From Tanytarsus gracilentus (lineage: Eukaryota > Arthropoda > Insecta > Diptera > Chironomidae): DNA of 64,000 nucleotides. The stretch is taken from the NCBI GenBank assembly GCA_038502055.1, contig JAXRKN010000030.1:186001-250000 (forward strand), in the 5' to 3' direction. Position 1 is the stretch's first letter. Each line of letters starts with the position of its first letter. This document shows, one piece after another, positions 1 to 14,100 of this stretch. Position numbers and translations under genes: made by a program. The notes beneath the pieces were generated by a model. It ran no database searches. It saw only the letters and a program-made list of their open reading frames with translations, and was not told the origin of the DNA.

Positions 1-1117
1 AATTTTATTTCCTCATCATGTCCATCTTGAAAATTTTGAGGAAGTTTTTAATCTCAATGTCCAAATTTAGATGAAATATTGCTGTCATAAATTTTACGAG
101 CAGAAAGTTTAAAAGATTTTCTTTATTGTGTCTTGAATGGAAAATTTCTCAATTGAGAATTCCTAGAAGGAAAATTTAAGTCCGGGCGGGCAGAAAAAAT
201 CTTTATGGAAATAAATGTATGAATCTTTTGGATATTTTTAATATTTTATATAAATAATATTTTATTACTTTTTGTGTTGTATCGAGAAAATTGCAGACCT
301 TGGAGAATTTCGCGGAAGATGAAGACGAACAACTTTGAATTACTTTTCAAATGAATGAAAATCTCATTGAAAGTATTTACGGAAATAGCTAAGAAGAAAC
401 TTTGAAGAGGTCTTTCGTTTAATTTCTACGAATTGAATCTAAGGAAATGTTCAAATTGATGAAAATTATTCAAAAATTTAAGCAAAATTAAATGTTTAGA
501 TTTTTTAACAATTTCATTCTCAAGTGTCCAAAATATTTTTTAAAACTCTCCAAGTTTAATGACACTTTAAAAGACAAACTCAAGTGGATCGATTGATTTG
601 TTTTGATTGGAATCGAGCCAGATGTTGATTTAATTTTACACCTGGCAATAATTTTTATATCTTATCAAATTTTTTTAACAAACTTGCACGTTAATAAAAA
701 ACACCTGGAAACTTTCAAATGAAATTTTAATGCTTTTTACGTGGTGGATTTCATCAGAATATTTAAAACTAGTTCAAAAACTTTTCATCACGAATTTGTA
801 ATAAAAATTTAATTATGCAAAATGTTCGCTCGAAGTTTCTTTCACAGTTGAAAAATTTACTTCACATCAAGTGCAACAAAATGTTTTAAATTCCAATTTT
901 ATTTGCAGCTCTTCAAAGTCCTTCAATCAATGTCGAGGATATCTTCCATTTTTTTCTTTGGTGAACTAGAAAACTTTTGTGCCATGTCCGTTTTTTGTAT
1001 TAAAATGTAATCTTGAACAACATTTAACTAAGAATGAATCACAATGAATTTTTCCAACTAACGTAAGATTTTTTATCATTATAAAACACCTGTGAATGTG
1101 TTTCACAATCATCGTCA
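1..1117. other. AT-rich intergenic DNA, no gene seen
   Basis: This stretch has no open frame, splice pattern or repeat that I can support. It is the upstream flank of the NPC2-like gene. Confidence 0.5.
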
Positions 1118-1118
1118 A

Positions 1119-1126
1119 ATATAAAA
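1119..1126 (+). promoter_or_regulatory. Probable TATA box of the NPC2-like gene
   Basis: The motif ATATAAAA lies about 80 bases before the start codon. About 30 bases further on is a TCAAGT-like initiator context (about 1150-1160), a plausible transcription start that would leave a short leader. Only sequence supports this. Confidence 0.45.
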
Positions 1127-1204
1127 GCTTGAGTTAAAGTGAAAAATTTTAGTATCAAGTGAAATTTGAAAGAAATAACATTAAAAATTAATTAGAGCCA
1201 CAAA

Positions 1205-1834
1205 ATGAAAAAGTTGGTTACAATAATTTCAATTCTTCCAATAATTTTTGCGGCAAGTCCGATGCATCCTTGCCAACAGAACTGGGCAGATCGACCATTG
1301 CCAACAGCTGTCTTTTTTGGTGGTCGTGAGAATTTTTGTCGTCAAGAACCTTGCTCGGTATTTCAGAGTATTGGATGGGGAACCACAATCATTGACTTTA
1401 CGCCAAATCGAGAGATTACGGGTGATTAAATTTATTCACTTAAAAAACTTAAAATAATTTTAATTTTGAAGGTCTTCACGCTGAGTTGTGGGCACGAGTT
1501 ATTGGATTAGTCATTCAAGTAAAATTAAAACAACCAAAAATATTAAAATTAATTTAATTTATTTTTTAGCATTCGCTTCCTCAAGACATGCAAGACAATC
1601 CATGGAGCTATCTCATTGGATCTGAAAATCCGATTCCAGCTGGTCGTCCTGTCACTTTTAATTTAACAATTCCTGTGCCATCAGGTGAGAATGTTTTAAA
1701 AATTCTGAGCAAATATTTAATTAAAATTTTTTCAAGATGTTCCAATGGTTTCATCTGTGAACATTTTCTCACTCTACGATCAGAATCGTGAACCAATTTT
1801 CTGCTACGAAATTCGAACTGATGTCCAGCCATAA
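1205..1834 (+). CDS. NPC2-like (ML-domain) secreted lipid-binding protein
   Basis: This is a small secreted protein of the Niemann-Pick C2 / MD-2-related lipid-recognition family, whose members bind sterols or other lipids in lysosomes or extracellular fluid; insects carry many, some with roles in immunity or chemosensation. I infer four exons: 1205-1421, 1472-1518, 1570-1684 and 1737-1834, giving 158 aa, the usual family length. Visible features are a signal peptide (MKKLVTIISILPIIFA), the N-terminal block PLPTAVFFGGRENFC, a middle LPQDMQDNPW segment, and the C-terminal strand FSLYDQNREPIFCYEI. Cysteines at residues 23, 45 and 50 and one near the end would form two of the three family disulfides. 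The third pair is absent: the loop that normally reads C-N-W-L-x-x-x-x-C-P has no cysteine. AATAAA occurs at 1859-1864. The ligand is unknown. Confidence 0.88.
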
Positions 1835-1858
1835 ACTATTTCAACTTTTTCTATTTTT

Positions 1859-1864
1859 AATAAA
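1859..1864 (+). terminator. Poly(A) signal of the NPC2-like gene
   Basis: AATAAA lies 24 bases after the stop codon. Confidence 0.5.
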
Positions 1865-4800
1865 ATTAAAATTAAAAAACATTAAAAATTAATCTTGAAG
1901 GAATTTTCAACTTTAATTCTATTTAGCTTTCATCACGTCAATAAACTTAATAATTCAAGAAAAATATTCAAAACCTCAACTAACATCAACCCCACACTCG
2001 ACTCACGCTCTTATTGATATTCAACTAGGTCAATTATTTCCTTGCTCCAACTTTCCATACATTCGATTATTTTCCTTTAATGCAATTTGCATTTTGTGCA
2101 AATGGCATTTGCATTACGTGACAGGAAAACTGAGAACTTAAATAGGTGGAAAAAAGTTATAAGGAAAAATAAAAAATAAACTTTTAAAGTTCTTTGTTTG
2201 CTCTTCTGAAAAGGGGAAAATAAGTGTCATAAAAAGACATTTCAAGGTACATTAAATAATGGAAATTGTAATGGTTGTGAAGAATGTTGAAGTTCATTAA
2301 AAAGTAATTGAAGAAAATTTATAAAAATTTGTAGAAAAAATTTATTAATAAAAAAATTATATAAAATTAAATTGAGACATTTTGCCAAAAAAACACAAAA
2401 ATTTCTCATAAACTAATAATTTTATCATTAACATCAAACGCACAACAACTCAATCCTCAACTTATGCAATTACTATCAACAGCAAAAATTTCTGACAGAT
2501 TAATTTCATTCAACCCCACAAAAAGGCATCAAAAATGTAATAAAACATTATCAGAAGTCACTTTCATTCTTATTTCCGATTTGATTAATGTCAAATCAAT
2601 TCATTTTCTCGGAAGTTGAGCTCTTAAGAGCTTCTCGAGTCCCTTCTTCTACTCGAAAAAGGCAAAAATTCCATTAATCCTTTTCGATTATTCACAAAAC
2701 TCAACAAGCCAAAAATGATGTAAGAAGTTCTCATGCTATTGAATGAGGAAGGGAAATTGTGAGAAGGCTAATGGTGTAGATGGGAAGTGAATAAGAAGAT
2801 AACAAGAGTGGTGAAAACTTTTCATTTAATAAAAATTATAAAAACTTTAATTTGTTAAAATACCTTGAATGCCAAATTATGAAAATTTCTCATCAATTTT
2901 CCACCCCTCGATTTACCAGCTAGCTCTCAACTAATCGTGTAAAATCCTCACTCGCTCCTGACTGCGATGACTAGGCGACAACAAGCTTTGGTGCATTTAA
3001 CTCCGACTAAAACACAAATCAACGACAAAATCCACTCCTTTTTGAAAATGAAAATGTGAAAACGTGTGACAGGCAGTCGCACACACAACATTTCAAGTGA
3101 AAAAGAGTTGCAAAGTCATTTGACATATGACATAAATTTTTTTATTCTCTAAATGCTAAAAGCAGCAAATTTTTTTAACTTTATGAATGTCATCGTGAGA
3201 TGGAGTTTTTACTCTATTTTAACCCTCATAGAGGCTTTTCGAAAATGTACTAGTTGGAATGAAAATCAGCATGACTCAGGTTGTTCTTCATGATTCACTT
3301 TCTCATGCTCGAGGCTGCTACGGGTTGCGTTTTTGGTTTCAGGGGTGCTTTAAGAAAAAAACACTGAGAGAAATTTTAAATTAAATTCATTTTTAATTTT
3401 ATTCAGAGTTCTTACAAGTTGACGGTTAATTAAAAATTCCTCACAGTGTCTTCTTCCCCTTTGCACTCGACGAAAAATTCATTCTTGAGTTAGCAAATTA
3501 GCTTCTCTTTTCTCTCTCACTTCATCATTTATTTAAACATGCAACATTTTCATAAAATGCGGGTTGAAAAATGAATTTTAGCTAGTTAAAGACTTAAAAT
3601 TTTCTGCTTAATCATCACCGTACACATTTTGAGTAAAAACTAAATTAATCTAATTTATGAAACTTAAAGAAGAAAAATCCAATTTCCATAAAACGTTTTT
3701 AGGGATTTTTATTTTTGGCTATGTGAATTGTGGGCGCACTTCGGCACGCTTTTTCATTATCGAAATTGTTGCCTAAATGAAAAACAAAAGGAGAAAAAAT
3801 TGGGAATGAATTATGGGATCAAAATGAAGGGATTAGAAACTGAGGTTGATTTAAACTTAAGAAATTAATTTTTTTAAATGTTGAATACAAAAAATATTTA
3901 TGATTAATTACCAAAGTTGCACACCCTCAAATTTATTCTTTCACACTTAATTTCACCCCCAAACAAAAAAAACAATTTACCAAAAAAGAGCAAAAATAAC
4001 ATTTTTCCCTTCTTGTAATTCTTTCGCTTAAATGATAATAAATTCATTTCATAATCATTCCGATTTTTTTGCTCTCCCTCGGTGCTGCCAATGAAATTCC
4101 GCTGAAAATGCAATTATCATTATTGTCTTTCTGTGGAGAAGTCAGAAAGAGCAGCGGGACAGAAGACAAAAGAAAATTTTTGAGATCATAAATAATTTTT
4201 TTTATATACAAAACAATGAAAATCATCAGCATAATTTCCATGCTGCATTAACTGCCATAGGAAGGAAAAGAAAATCTTAAAAAAATTAAATTAAATTTAT
4301 TGAAAACGGAAGTCCGCAGCTGGACATCGATTCAGTGACTAATCAAGCAGGTGAAGAACAAAAAATTAAAATTCCCTCAAATAAATAAAAATTTGCTTTT
4401 TATTGCTTCACGTTTCATAAACTTTTCAACAACTCACCATGAAGAAAAATTCATTGATTGTTTCAGCGCTCGCTCAATTAATTCCTTTTTTCTTTTTAGG
4501 GTTCGCTTATGACATTTTATTTACATATTTCACTCAAATCATTCTGCCGCATAAAAATTTATGACGACTGGGAGCTAAAAGTAAATAAAAATTATAAAAA
4601 TGATTTTTTTGGGGAGTTTACTTGTGATTTTATGAAGTTTTTACGTGAGTTGACATAATTGAATTGTGAAGTTGTGTCAAAATATTCAAAGAAGTTACAA
4701 AATCGTTATTTATATTTTTCTAAGCATTTTTCTTAGTTTAAAAAATTTAACTCTCGTTTTTATTTCAATTTTCTCTTTTAATTTCTTCGCAATCTGACCC

Positions 4801-7800
4801 ACTTCCGAATCAATTTCATCTCTCTACCATGAACTTTAAATTCTTCTTCTCCCCACTGATCCATTAAATGAAATCAATTATCCGAGGAGAGAAAATTTTT
4901 ATGAGCTACTTTAGCTTCTGCTCAATTTTGCAGTTTCAGCATCATAAAAAATTGAAATTTGGCAAACAAAAACATCCGATGTGGAAGAGAGAGAGAAAGA
5001 AAAAGTTGGCAAGGAAGAAAAGAAATTAAAAGCAAATCATAAGCGAAAGATGATAAATGACTGCATTTAGGAGGAGGAAGAAGGACCCAAACTAAATTCA
5101 GAAGTTTGAAGGAGAAAAAGATAAACCGCAGACGATGGATGACGATGATATTTGTCTTATAAATGTTAGAAATACGAAAATAAAGAGATGAGAAGAACTT
5201 TAAGGATTTTGAAGAGATTTTAAAGTTGAATTAAAGAGTCATAAAATTTGTGAAATAATTTAAGCTTTAAAAATTATTTAACGGCTTTTAATTTTTTGAA
5301 TTTGTAAATCACATAAAAAACCTCGAGGCTAAATATCCATATCAAAATTCACGCCAGATGCAAAACTAATTTCTCAAAATCCATCGATGATATTTATGAA
5401 GCTATCAGAGTCATTTCCGACACTCACGAAAAATTGAAATCTTATTTTTCAAATTTGTTTCACATTTGAGGAAATTTTTTCCACATTTGGTCGCTCGTAA
5501 TGCACTCAGTCGCAACTAATGGTTGTGCAATAAATTGCTTTGACTTTCACCCCTCGATCTGTTTGGAAGATTTTGCAGTACACGGCAGCTAAATTATTGT
5601 TTTTTCATTGCCAGCTTCTTTTTGTGCTGCTCTTCTCCCTTTGATTGTGTGTTTTCTATGTGAGGATATTGTAAGTGTGTACTCACTTCATTGCCATGCA
5701 ACCAATGTTAAATTTTTCTAGGGGTGGACGAAAATTCAACTGTAAAATAATTTTTATTTTGTGAATTAAAGAGAAATTTCAATTTTTAACACAATTTTAA
5801 AATTTATTTTTTTAATCTTAAGTCATTTTAATTTTTCTAAAATTATTTCAAGCGTCCCACCCTCACCAACATTTATGATATTTCTATTTAATTTCGATTA
5901 CTTTTTCACTAATGCTCTTTTCTCTTTCCCAAAAATTTGCGATGGTTAATTTTTGGCAAACATTTCAGAAACATTTTTTCCTCACTCGATTGAATATTTA
6001 TTGCACTATCATGCGCTCCACCCTAGATAGATTGTCCGCAGCATGTGCAGCAAATTTTTTGTTTACTTTTGTAACATTTTTCTCTCTTTCGGGGTGAAAT
6101 GTGAAAGAATTTACAGAACGAAATGGCTTTCTAAGTGTCGTTCAATTGTTGTTGTTTTACTATAGGAGCATTTGTGTAGTTTAATTTATTTTCGAGCACT
6201 TTAGTGACTGCATGGCAATTGTTAATGTTCAGTTGAGATGAAAAATCACTTTTGAATTTCTACAAGTTGATTTTTGTGTTTGCTGTCCGAATTTCGTTTG
6301 TCAGGTCAAAAAATCTCTCGAGAATTGTGTCAAGTGAAAAATTGAATTTTCAAACAATTGAAAAGTTCAAAGAATTCCTTTAATTAATCGATCGCAAAGA
6401 AAACTCGTAAATTAAATCCTCAGCAATTAAATTAGTCGAATTAATGGACCGCAAACACGCGCTTTCACACAAATTTTATCACCACGCGTGTAAATTTAAT
6501 GAGTGACTAAAAACACATTTCAGAGGTCGTCACTATAAATTCCATTGAAATGTCTCTCGCACAAACAGCGCCGAAAAAGATTTTCCGAATGGATAATTGC
6601 CATGTAAACATTTCGCATTACAGCCCACATTTAAAATTTCCACGGGAACACAAAAATTTTTCATTAAACATCTCATGAAAATTTCTCTCTGTCATTTGCG
6701 GTTTTTCTTTCCAGCGTCCCCACATTTCAAATGCAAAAAAGGATTTTAATTAAATTTTTTGTGCCATCAAAATTCAAGCTAACGAACGAGTGAGAGACAA
6801 AATGCAGCTGAGGGTGATTTAATTTTATGCAAAAATCTTTTAAGAGAATATTTAATGAAAAATTATGTTTGAAATATTGAGAGCGGGAAAAAAGTTTTAA
6901 AAAGGATTAAAGAAAGTTGAGTGGGGTGAAAAATTAAGAAATTTTTGAATTTTTTTTAAATAATTTTAAAAACCAGAAAACTGATCATGATTTTTTATCC
7001 ATCAAACACCCTCACCCTAACGTCCACTCTCCATCAAAAATTCTTTGCTCCACGTTGCATGTTGCTTCTCATTTTTGTTGCCTCCGGTGTCGTATTTCTT
7101 GTTTGTCCTCTGCATTAAAATTTATAAATATAGCAAAAATTATGCATGCAAAACTCGCCCTCTCTCAAACTCCCGTGCTATTTTCATTAAATTTTCTTCA
7201 ACATAGAGACGAAAACTTTTTTAATTTTTATTTGTTGTTGTGCATTGTTTTTCTGGCTTTGCATTAACCGAACGAGAGAGAAAACGGACCACCAGGAAGA
7301 AGTTTTCATTTTCATAAAGCATTTTCTGGGAGCTCAACTCTACCGCAGTGTTGCTAACCGTAGTGCTCGACATAGCTATATGTCGGGGGTTGTTTTGCAG
7401 CGGTTTCTCTACAGCAATAAGTAGAGAGAGAAGTTAGTGGAGGCAAAATTAATTACATTTTCTCATTCAACCAGTTCGAGTGTAATTTGCATAAAACTTA
7501 AATGAATTTTTCGCTTTTCTTATGAGCATTTTTTGGTTTGCAGAAAACTTTCAGCTTGTCGTTGTTAAAGTTGTTGTGTTTTCATTTCGGTGTGGCTTAA
7601 TGAATGAGTTATTAAATAAAATTGTGGCAGATGGGAGTGAGAAAGTTTATGAGTTGAGTGAAAAATTGTTGATGGTTGGGAAAAAAAAGTTTAATGAAAT
7701 ATTTTTAAAGGTTTGATTGATTTTTTTGCGATAAAATCCAAAAAGCTTTAAAAATGATGTTTGAGTCGTCTAACTTTTATGTCGAGACTAATGACTAAAG

Positions 7801-9742
7801 TCTGTTCATCCCTCTGAAGGTCACTTTCTCATCATTTTTCATCTTTTTTTATGCAACTCATTTACAATTGCACCATCTGAATAAATAAAACAATTCTCTC
7901 AGACACTTTAATGCGATCAAAAGAAAATGAGTTTTCTCTTTTGTTGAATAAATGAATTATTTGCCATTCACAGCATGATTAATGATGAGTCAGATGAAAT
8001 GTAATGTGTGGAATTTGCTTCTACAGAAATTAATGAAAAAAAAAGTCTTCTGCCGAAGGATTATCATCATTATGCAAGCAACCTTTCACTCATTTGTTTG
8101 CCTATTTATAGATAGAAGAAAGATAATTGTTCAAAAAGGCAGCAAATTGATGGTGGAAGCACGTGGTAGATAAATGAAGTATTTTGCGATTGCTGATGTG
8201 AAATGGGAAAGCCGGTAATGAATGGAAATTAAGGAGAGCAATTTGCTTAAACGATAATGGAGTCGATTGTTGGATAATGAGGGAAAATCCCATGGGAACT
8301 TGAATTTATTTTGATGGACATGCGATGCTTTTAATTTAACGTTAATTTGAGGTGAATGTTTGCAGGTTAGAGTTAATAAAAGTAATTGAATAAATTGAAA
8401 TGATTTTTGTTAATAAATTACTGGTGTAAAAATTTAATTTTTAAATAATTCACTTCCTCACTCTTAAAAAAATTAATTTAAAATTCTAAAAATTTATTTG
8501 AATAAATTTATAAATTTAAACTTCTTCCTTCGTAATAGAAAAAAGTAAATATTTGCCGTTCAATGTGAAAACAATAGGAAGAAAATTTAATTGAAAATTG
8601 TTTCTTAAGTTGACGCCGAAAAAGGTAATTGGAAGGAATTTGATGAATTTATTTTGTAATTGGCTTGGAGCGAAGAAAATTGATCGAGGAAATTTGCATA
8701 AAAAGGTAAATTTTTTGGTGAGGAAAAGCAAAAAAATGTTAATTAAATATTTAAGATCGAATTTTCTGGTGAAATTTAAATTTTTAAAGTTCAAAAAATT
8801 TGTGCTACTTCCAGCTCATTTCACATTCTCGACCACACGACAAATCTCATCCACTTTTGTCCTCTCAGCAACTCGAAATCCCATAATTTCTCCAGCATGT
8901 AATTAAAGACTTAATGTCACGTTCCACGTGTCCTTCCACACCCTCAACTTTTTCTCATTCTTCCTGGCCAGTTTTGAATTCAAATCGGAAATTTTCTCTC
9001 ACTCTCTCTCTCTTTTGTAATCTCAATTTGCTTCTCGCCTTGTTTTTTCCCTTTGATGAATGTTTTAATTGCGAATGAACACACATGACACGTATGTTAG
9101 TGTCATACACACCGAAAAATGATGGAAATGAGGGATGAAACCTGATCAAATAGGAAAAGAATTCTTTTGATTCATTTGCAATCGTCAGCACTAAAAGCGA
9201 GCGTGAAATGGAGCGTGAAAATGCAATTTTGTATTTCTCTATTGCATGTGCACACAAACTTGAGTGCAAAAAATGTGTTTGAAATTTAATTTCTCGCAAA
9301 ATAAATTAAAATGTGAATGTTAAAAAAGTTTCTAACGAGTTTAAGGGTTATGTAAAATTCAATTTTTAACTCATGTTGTGTAAATTTCAATTTTCTAATG
9401 GTAATTTGACATGAGAGAAAGTTTGATGTTGGTTTTGGAGTTAAAAAGAATGAACTGATATGTGTGGTTGGTTGCAGTGAGATATATTTAATTCAAATTT
9501 TCTAAGTTCAGTAAACTTTCAAGCTAAAATCACTAAATAATGTCTAATTTCTCAACCACACCTTTTCTGCAGTATTTCACTAAAAACCTCTAAAATAAAT
9601 CAACATTTGGACTTTTCTAATATTTCCTCGAATATTCGCAACTGCAATGAAGTTCTCACATTCATCAAATCGGTAAACAATGAACTTTAAGCTACCCACA
9701 AAAAAAACTTTTCATGCAATATTGCACATGTGAGAAAAACTT

Positions 9743-9766
9743 TCTCTCTCTCTCTCTCTCTCTCTC
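9743..9766. repeat. (TC)n microsatellite
   Basis: Twelve uninterrupted TC dinucleotides, followed by GAG. They lie about 55 bases before the exon-like segment at 9822. Confidence 0.9.
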
Positions 9767-9821
9767 GAGTGAATTTCAAAAATTGTTTTCTATGAAAATT
9801 AATTGCATAACTTTCTCACAG

Positions 9822-9969
9822 ACACTCCTGAAGTGAAAACAATTTTCTTTAACAAGAAGATACGCAGAGAGGACTTGATAACATTCTCAACGACATGGAG
9901 AGAAAATGCAATAAAGCTTAACGAGCAAATGTGCTGGCTGCAATGTGTAAATTCCTGTCTTGATGTTAA
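9822..9969 (+). other. Isolated exon-like segment (unproven)
   Basis: A segment visibly richer in G+C than its flanks follows a good 3' splice site (TTTCTCACAG) and ends at a consensus 5' splice site (AA|GTAAGT). Skipping two bases, 48 codons are open, beginning TPEVKTIFFNKK and including CWLQCVNSCLDV near the end. I recognise no family and see no partner exons, so this may be an internal exon of a gene with very long introns or chance. Confidence 0.2.
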
Positions 9970-11070
9970 GTAAGTTTGAAATATGAAATACTGAGGAGGA
10001 AAAATATTTCAACATGTATCAATTGGCAGATGGAAGTTTTGTTGTTATTTACAAGTTTTGACAGGCTTGAGAGAAAATGTTCGAAAAGGGTTGTGGCAAG
10101 GACTTAACTTGATGGAGAAAATTTGAAGTGATGGAAAAACACAAAGTTGATAATTGAAAAATATTTTTGTTTGGGATTTAAGGAGAAATTTTATTTCATC
10201 TGAAAGTAAAATTAGAACGAAATTAGAAAAATGACAAACGAAGTTAGAAACAAAAATAAATAATTCTAGTCACATCAAAACCCTCCTCTGACTTTCATCT
10301 TCACCCACCATAAAATGCATTTAAATCTGATGAATAATTAATCAAAAATTTTAACATCCATTTCAACATCTTTTCACGATTATCATTCGAGGTTGCTTTT
10401 TTATCGTTAAGTGATGAGCTGAGTAGCAATGATTTGCCAATCGAGTGTCAAGAGAGCATGAAAAAGTTTTTTTCGCTTTCTCTTTCACGCTTTGGAATGA
10501 AGCCAGAATTTTTTTTGATCCCTTTTCAATCTTCATTAGCATTTGAGGGGAAAAGTCTGACTTTTTGATCTTTAAAGAATTAAATTTTCTTTTATAAACT
10601 GTTAAATTATTAAAATTAAAATCCATTAAAAATTCTTGTCATCCCTCTAACCAAAAAACTTCAATCTGTGCACAAAAAGTCAATTTAACATTTGAACTTC
10701 CTTCACTCACATGAAGCCATTAAAATCACAGAAACTAGAAATTTTCCCCTTCTCACTTTTTTTAGCTCTGAAATCTCTTCTACATGATTTCACGCAACTT
10801 CCATAAATTATGCAATGACTGATTTGAAAATCACATTAGAAACACATCAGTTACACACTCGATGCTGGCAATTTATTTTCTTTACTCAACCAATAGACAT
10901 TTATCAAACGCATAGCAATAAAAAAATTTATGAAGTTTATTGGAAAGAAATTTCTTTATTGAGGAAAAGTATGCAAAAGGCGTGCTGAAGAAAAATTGAC
11001 ATTTTTGTGGATGTAATGCCACTTGAAAAATTTATGGATCCGAAGGAAAGTGACACTTTGGCACGCGTAG

Positions 11071-11138
11071 GCAAAGGATGGTAAAATTTTAAAAATTTAA
11101 AAAAATAATTTTTTAAAATTAAAATTTCCATCCCTTGC
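11071..11138. mobile_element. Short MITE-like element with terminal inverted repeats
   Basis: GCAAAGGATGG at the left and CCATCCCTTGC at the right are inverted repeats with one mismatch, flanking a core made almost only of A and T. The ends resemble those of other short AT-cored repeats in the window (18,623; 28,153; 35,113). Confidence 0.45.
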
Positions 11139-14100
11139 AAAAATTAAAGATATTAAAATTTAATTTTAAAAAGTTCCATCTCTTGCCATCATCAAAGCCA
11201 GCTCAGCCAAACTCAATCACTTCATGTCCTCTGCCATCCTTCTCATGTTGACACTTTTCTCATTTCATGTCATCTTATTGGGTTTACTTAATCGATTTTT
11301 TTTCGCACACAGTGGTGATAGAGGATCACTTGAAAGTGTCTGGCGAAAAAGCTTGACATGTGTGGATAGAAAGAGACTTAAAGTGGTGAAGAACCGAGAA
11401 TTGATTGAGATTTTCATCAGAACGAAAAAGAGAAAAAGTTAAAAGTGATAAAAGAAGAATTTTCTGCTCTATTTGCTCGCTTAATAGACTCTCTTTTGGC
11501 TTTAATGGCTTCACAATAGATTGGTTGAGTTTGTGAAAAATTGAAGCGAAGATAAATTTTGTGTTCAATGAGGAAGAGAAAAAAACTTTAGAAATTGATT
11601 GAAAAATTTTGTTCAGAGATTTATGTTTAAGAAATATTTTATTGACTTTTAAACATCATGACATTAAATTAACAACAAATAACCAGAATAATTATAAATA
11701 CATTGTAAACAGCTCTCAACTCTACCTTAAGTCCCTTTTGTAAAGTTACATCAACCTTAATTGGTAAACATAAACTTATAAGAGGATTACAACTCAATAT
11801 AATTATCAGACACAATAAAGGAGATTTTCACTCTAATTAGAAGAGACTTTAATTAGTGCATTTGGCATTGAATAATTATTTGAGAAATTTGTGGCATGAA
11901 TTTTGCGAAAATTATTCAAATTAAAACATCTTTGCGAGAGAGTTGGAAACAGTTGGAGTGTGATTGTGATGTTGAGACGAGCGCAAGAGATGAAAACTGA
12001 TTTTTTTAAAATTATTTTGTAATTTTTTTAAACTAATTATTTTAAATTTTTCAAAATATTTGAATTTTAAAAAAAATATTTTTAAAAAAGTTTTGATTCC
12101 TCGTATTTTTACCTCGAAGCCCAACAAGCACATTCCAACAATTTTCTCTCTCGTCTCAAAATTCATTATCATCTGCCATGCATGACAATAAATTAATTTG
12201 AGGGATTTCTGATGAAAATAGGTCATCTATGACTGTAAGAAACACAGAGGAAGAAAATTCCTTATTGTGAAATTTCCGAGAGAATTTTGTCTAATTAAAA
12301 TAAGCGAAATTGAATCTTTGAAAATCTTATTTGTTATTGACATTCGCCTCTCTAATTAGCAGTTATTGAAAGCTCATTTAGATGAACACGAGTTTGCTTC
12401 AAAAGGTTAATTAAATGCTTATGTTAAGGTTATTAAATTTTAGTCAATAGAAGCGTCTCATTGTCTTAATTGAAACTCATTAAAACTTGAAATAAAACGA
12501 ATTAATTATGTTGAGATAATTTAGGATGGTAATCAGATTAAAATGGAAGGATTTTGATTTAATTTAAATTTTGACAAAGATGAAAATTTTCAAATTCGTG
12601 GAAATAAACTTTTAATTTCTAGAATTACTCTTCAGTTTGTATTTTTCTCATTTCATTCAATTATTTTCTTAATGACTTTCCAATATGTCTCATTTAATTG
12701 ATCTCGATTTCTCTTAATTTTCATCACTCGACAAAAGTTTTTTATTCGAAAGAATTTTACAAAAGATTTTCTTGTCCTTTAAAATGTTCCGTAATGAAGA
12801 AGAAGAAAAATTCTCAATCGGAAAAGTTTTCGAACTTCAATGAGGAGAATTTAGTTGCAAAAGGACTTTTCAATGTTCTCAAGTTCCGCAAACTTAAATG
12901 CGACTTTGGACTCGACTCCTTTTTTGCTTCTTCTTACTTCCTGATGCTTGAAAAAGTTGATAATTTTCAAGGATTGAAAAAATTTCTTATGATGTTAAAA
13001 GAAAAAAAATAATTCTAATAAAATTTTCTTATCGAAAGTTTACTCAAAATTTATGTAACAAAAATCCTTCTCTAAACCTGGCGACACAAAAAATTCTCCC
13101 ACAGTCGTAACGATTTGCATAAATCTGAAACACGAAAGTTTTCTTCCTCATGTTACCGCAAATGGCGGTCTCGAATAGCAAAATTTGCATGCTTTTTTAG
13201 CTGTTTATTCAAAATAGCGCAAAAAGTGTTTGAAAAACGGATGATGGAAACATTTCGAGAAGCGATGACAGGAGGAAAAATTGAGTTTTGTTTCGGATAA
13301 GAAATCTTAAAAGGAAAATTTTGGTTGTTTTACATTTTTATGATTATTTTTTGCTGCCAAAACGAACTTTTTGTGTGTGTGTGTGTGAGAGAAAAAGCAG
13401 ACGGCAATCAATCTTCACCTCTTTTTATTCTCGGGCATTGTTATTAGGACGGAAAATTGTATTTTTACTGCTAAGTTGAGTGATGATGATGGTGAAGTGA
13501 ATGTGGAGGAGATAATGAGAAATCTTGTCCGTGAATTTTGTGAGAGAGTGAGTAAAATTTCTAAACTTGCCACTAGCAAAATATCCCAACTCCTTAAAGT
13601 GGTCAGTAAGAAATCAGTTCACAAATAAATTTAATTATTTTCATCCAAAATAACTTCAATTCTCTCAAGGAATTTCACCTGCACAAAAACTCATTAAAGT
13701 GATATCATCATCCCAAAAATTCTTCTTTTCAAAAATTGGGTTTTCTAATCTCACTCACAAACGTGACTTGAATATTGCTCAAACTCCAAAGAGAGAAATG
13801 AAGATTGGAAAAAGAAAGTTTTGTGTGTGAAATATTTCTTTTGAGAGTAAGCGAAAATTGTGCAATTGCAATTGCTGGCAGAGGGGGGAAAGTTCACACA
13901 GAGAGCATGTTTCAACCATGTTAATTTGATAGAAAGAAAATCTGGAGGAAAAGAAAGATGAGAATTGTGCAAGAAGGTTGGGATAAGTATGAAAGTTGAG
14001 GTACAAATTATATTTAACTTATTTTAGTTTAATTAACTAGTGTTCATTAAAAACCTAAAATAAGAAGTGAAATAATTTAAAATTCCTCTCATCTCAATCA

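Noticed and set aside
7368..7385. Near-palindrome CGACATAGCTATATGTCG
   Set aside because: Imperfect, isolated and without flanking promoter or element features; possibly a hairpin or element end, but not supportable.
8598..9299. Open frames of about 100 codons on both strands
   Set aside because: Low-complexity K/F/N/L-rich translations typical of AT-rich noncoding DNA, with no start context or splice partners.
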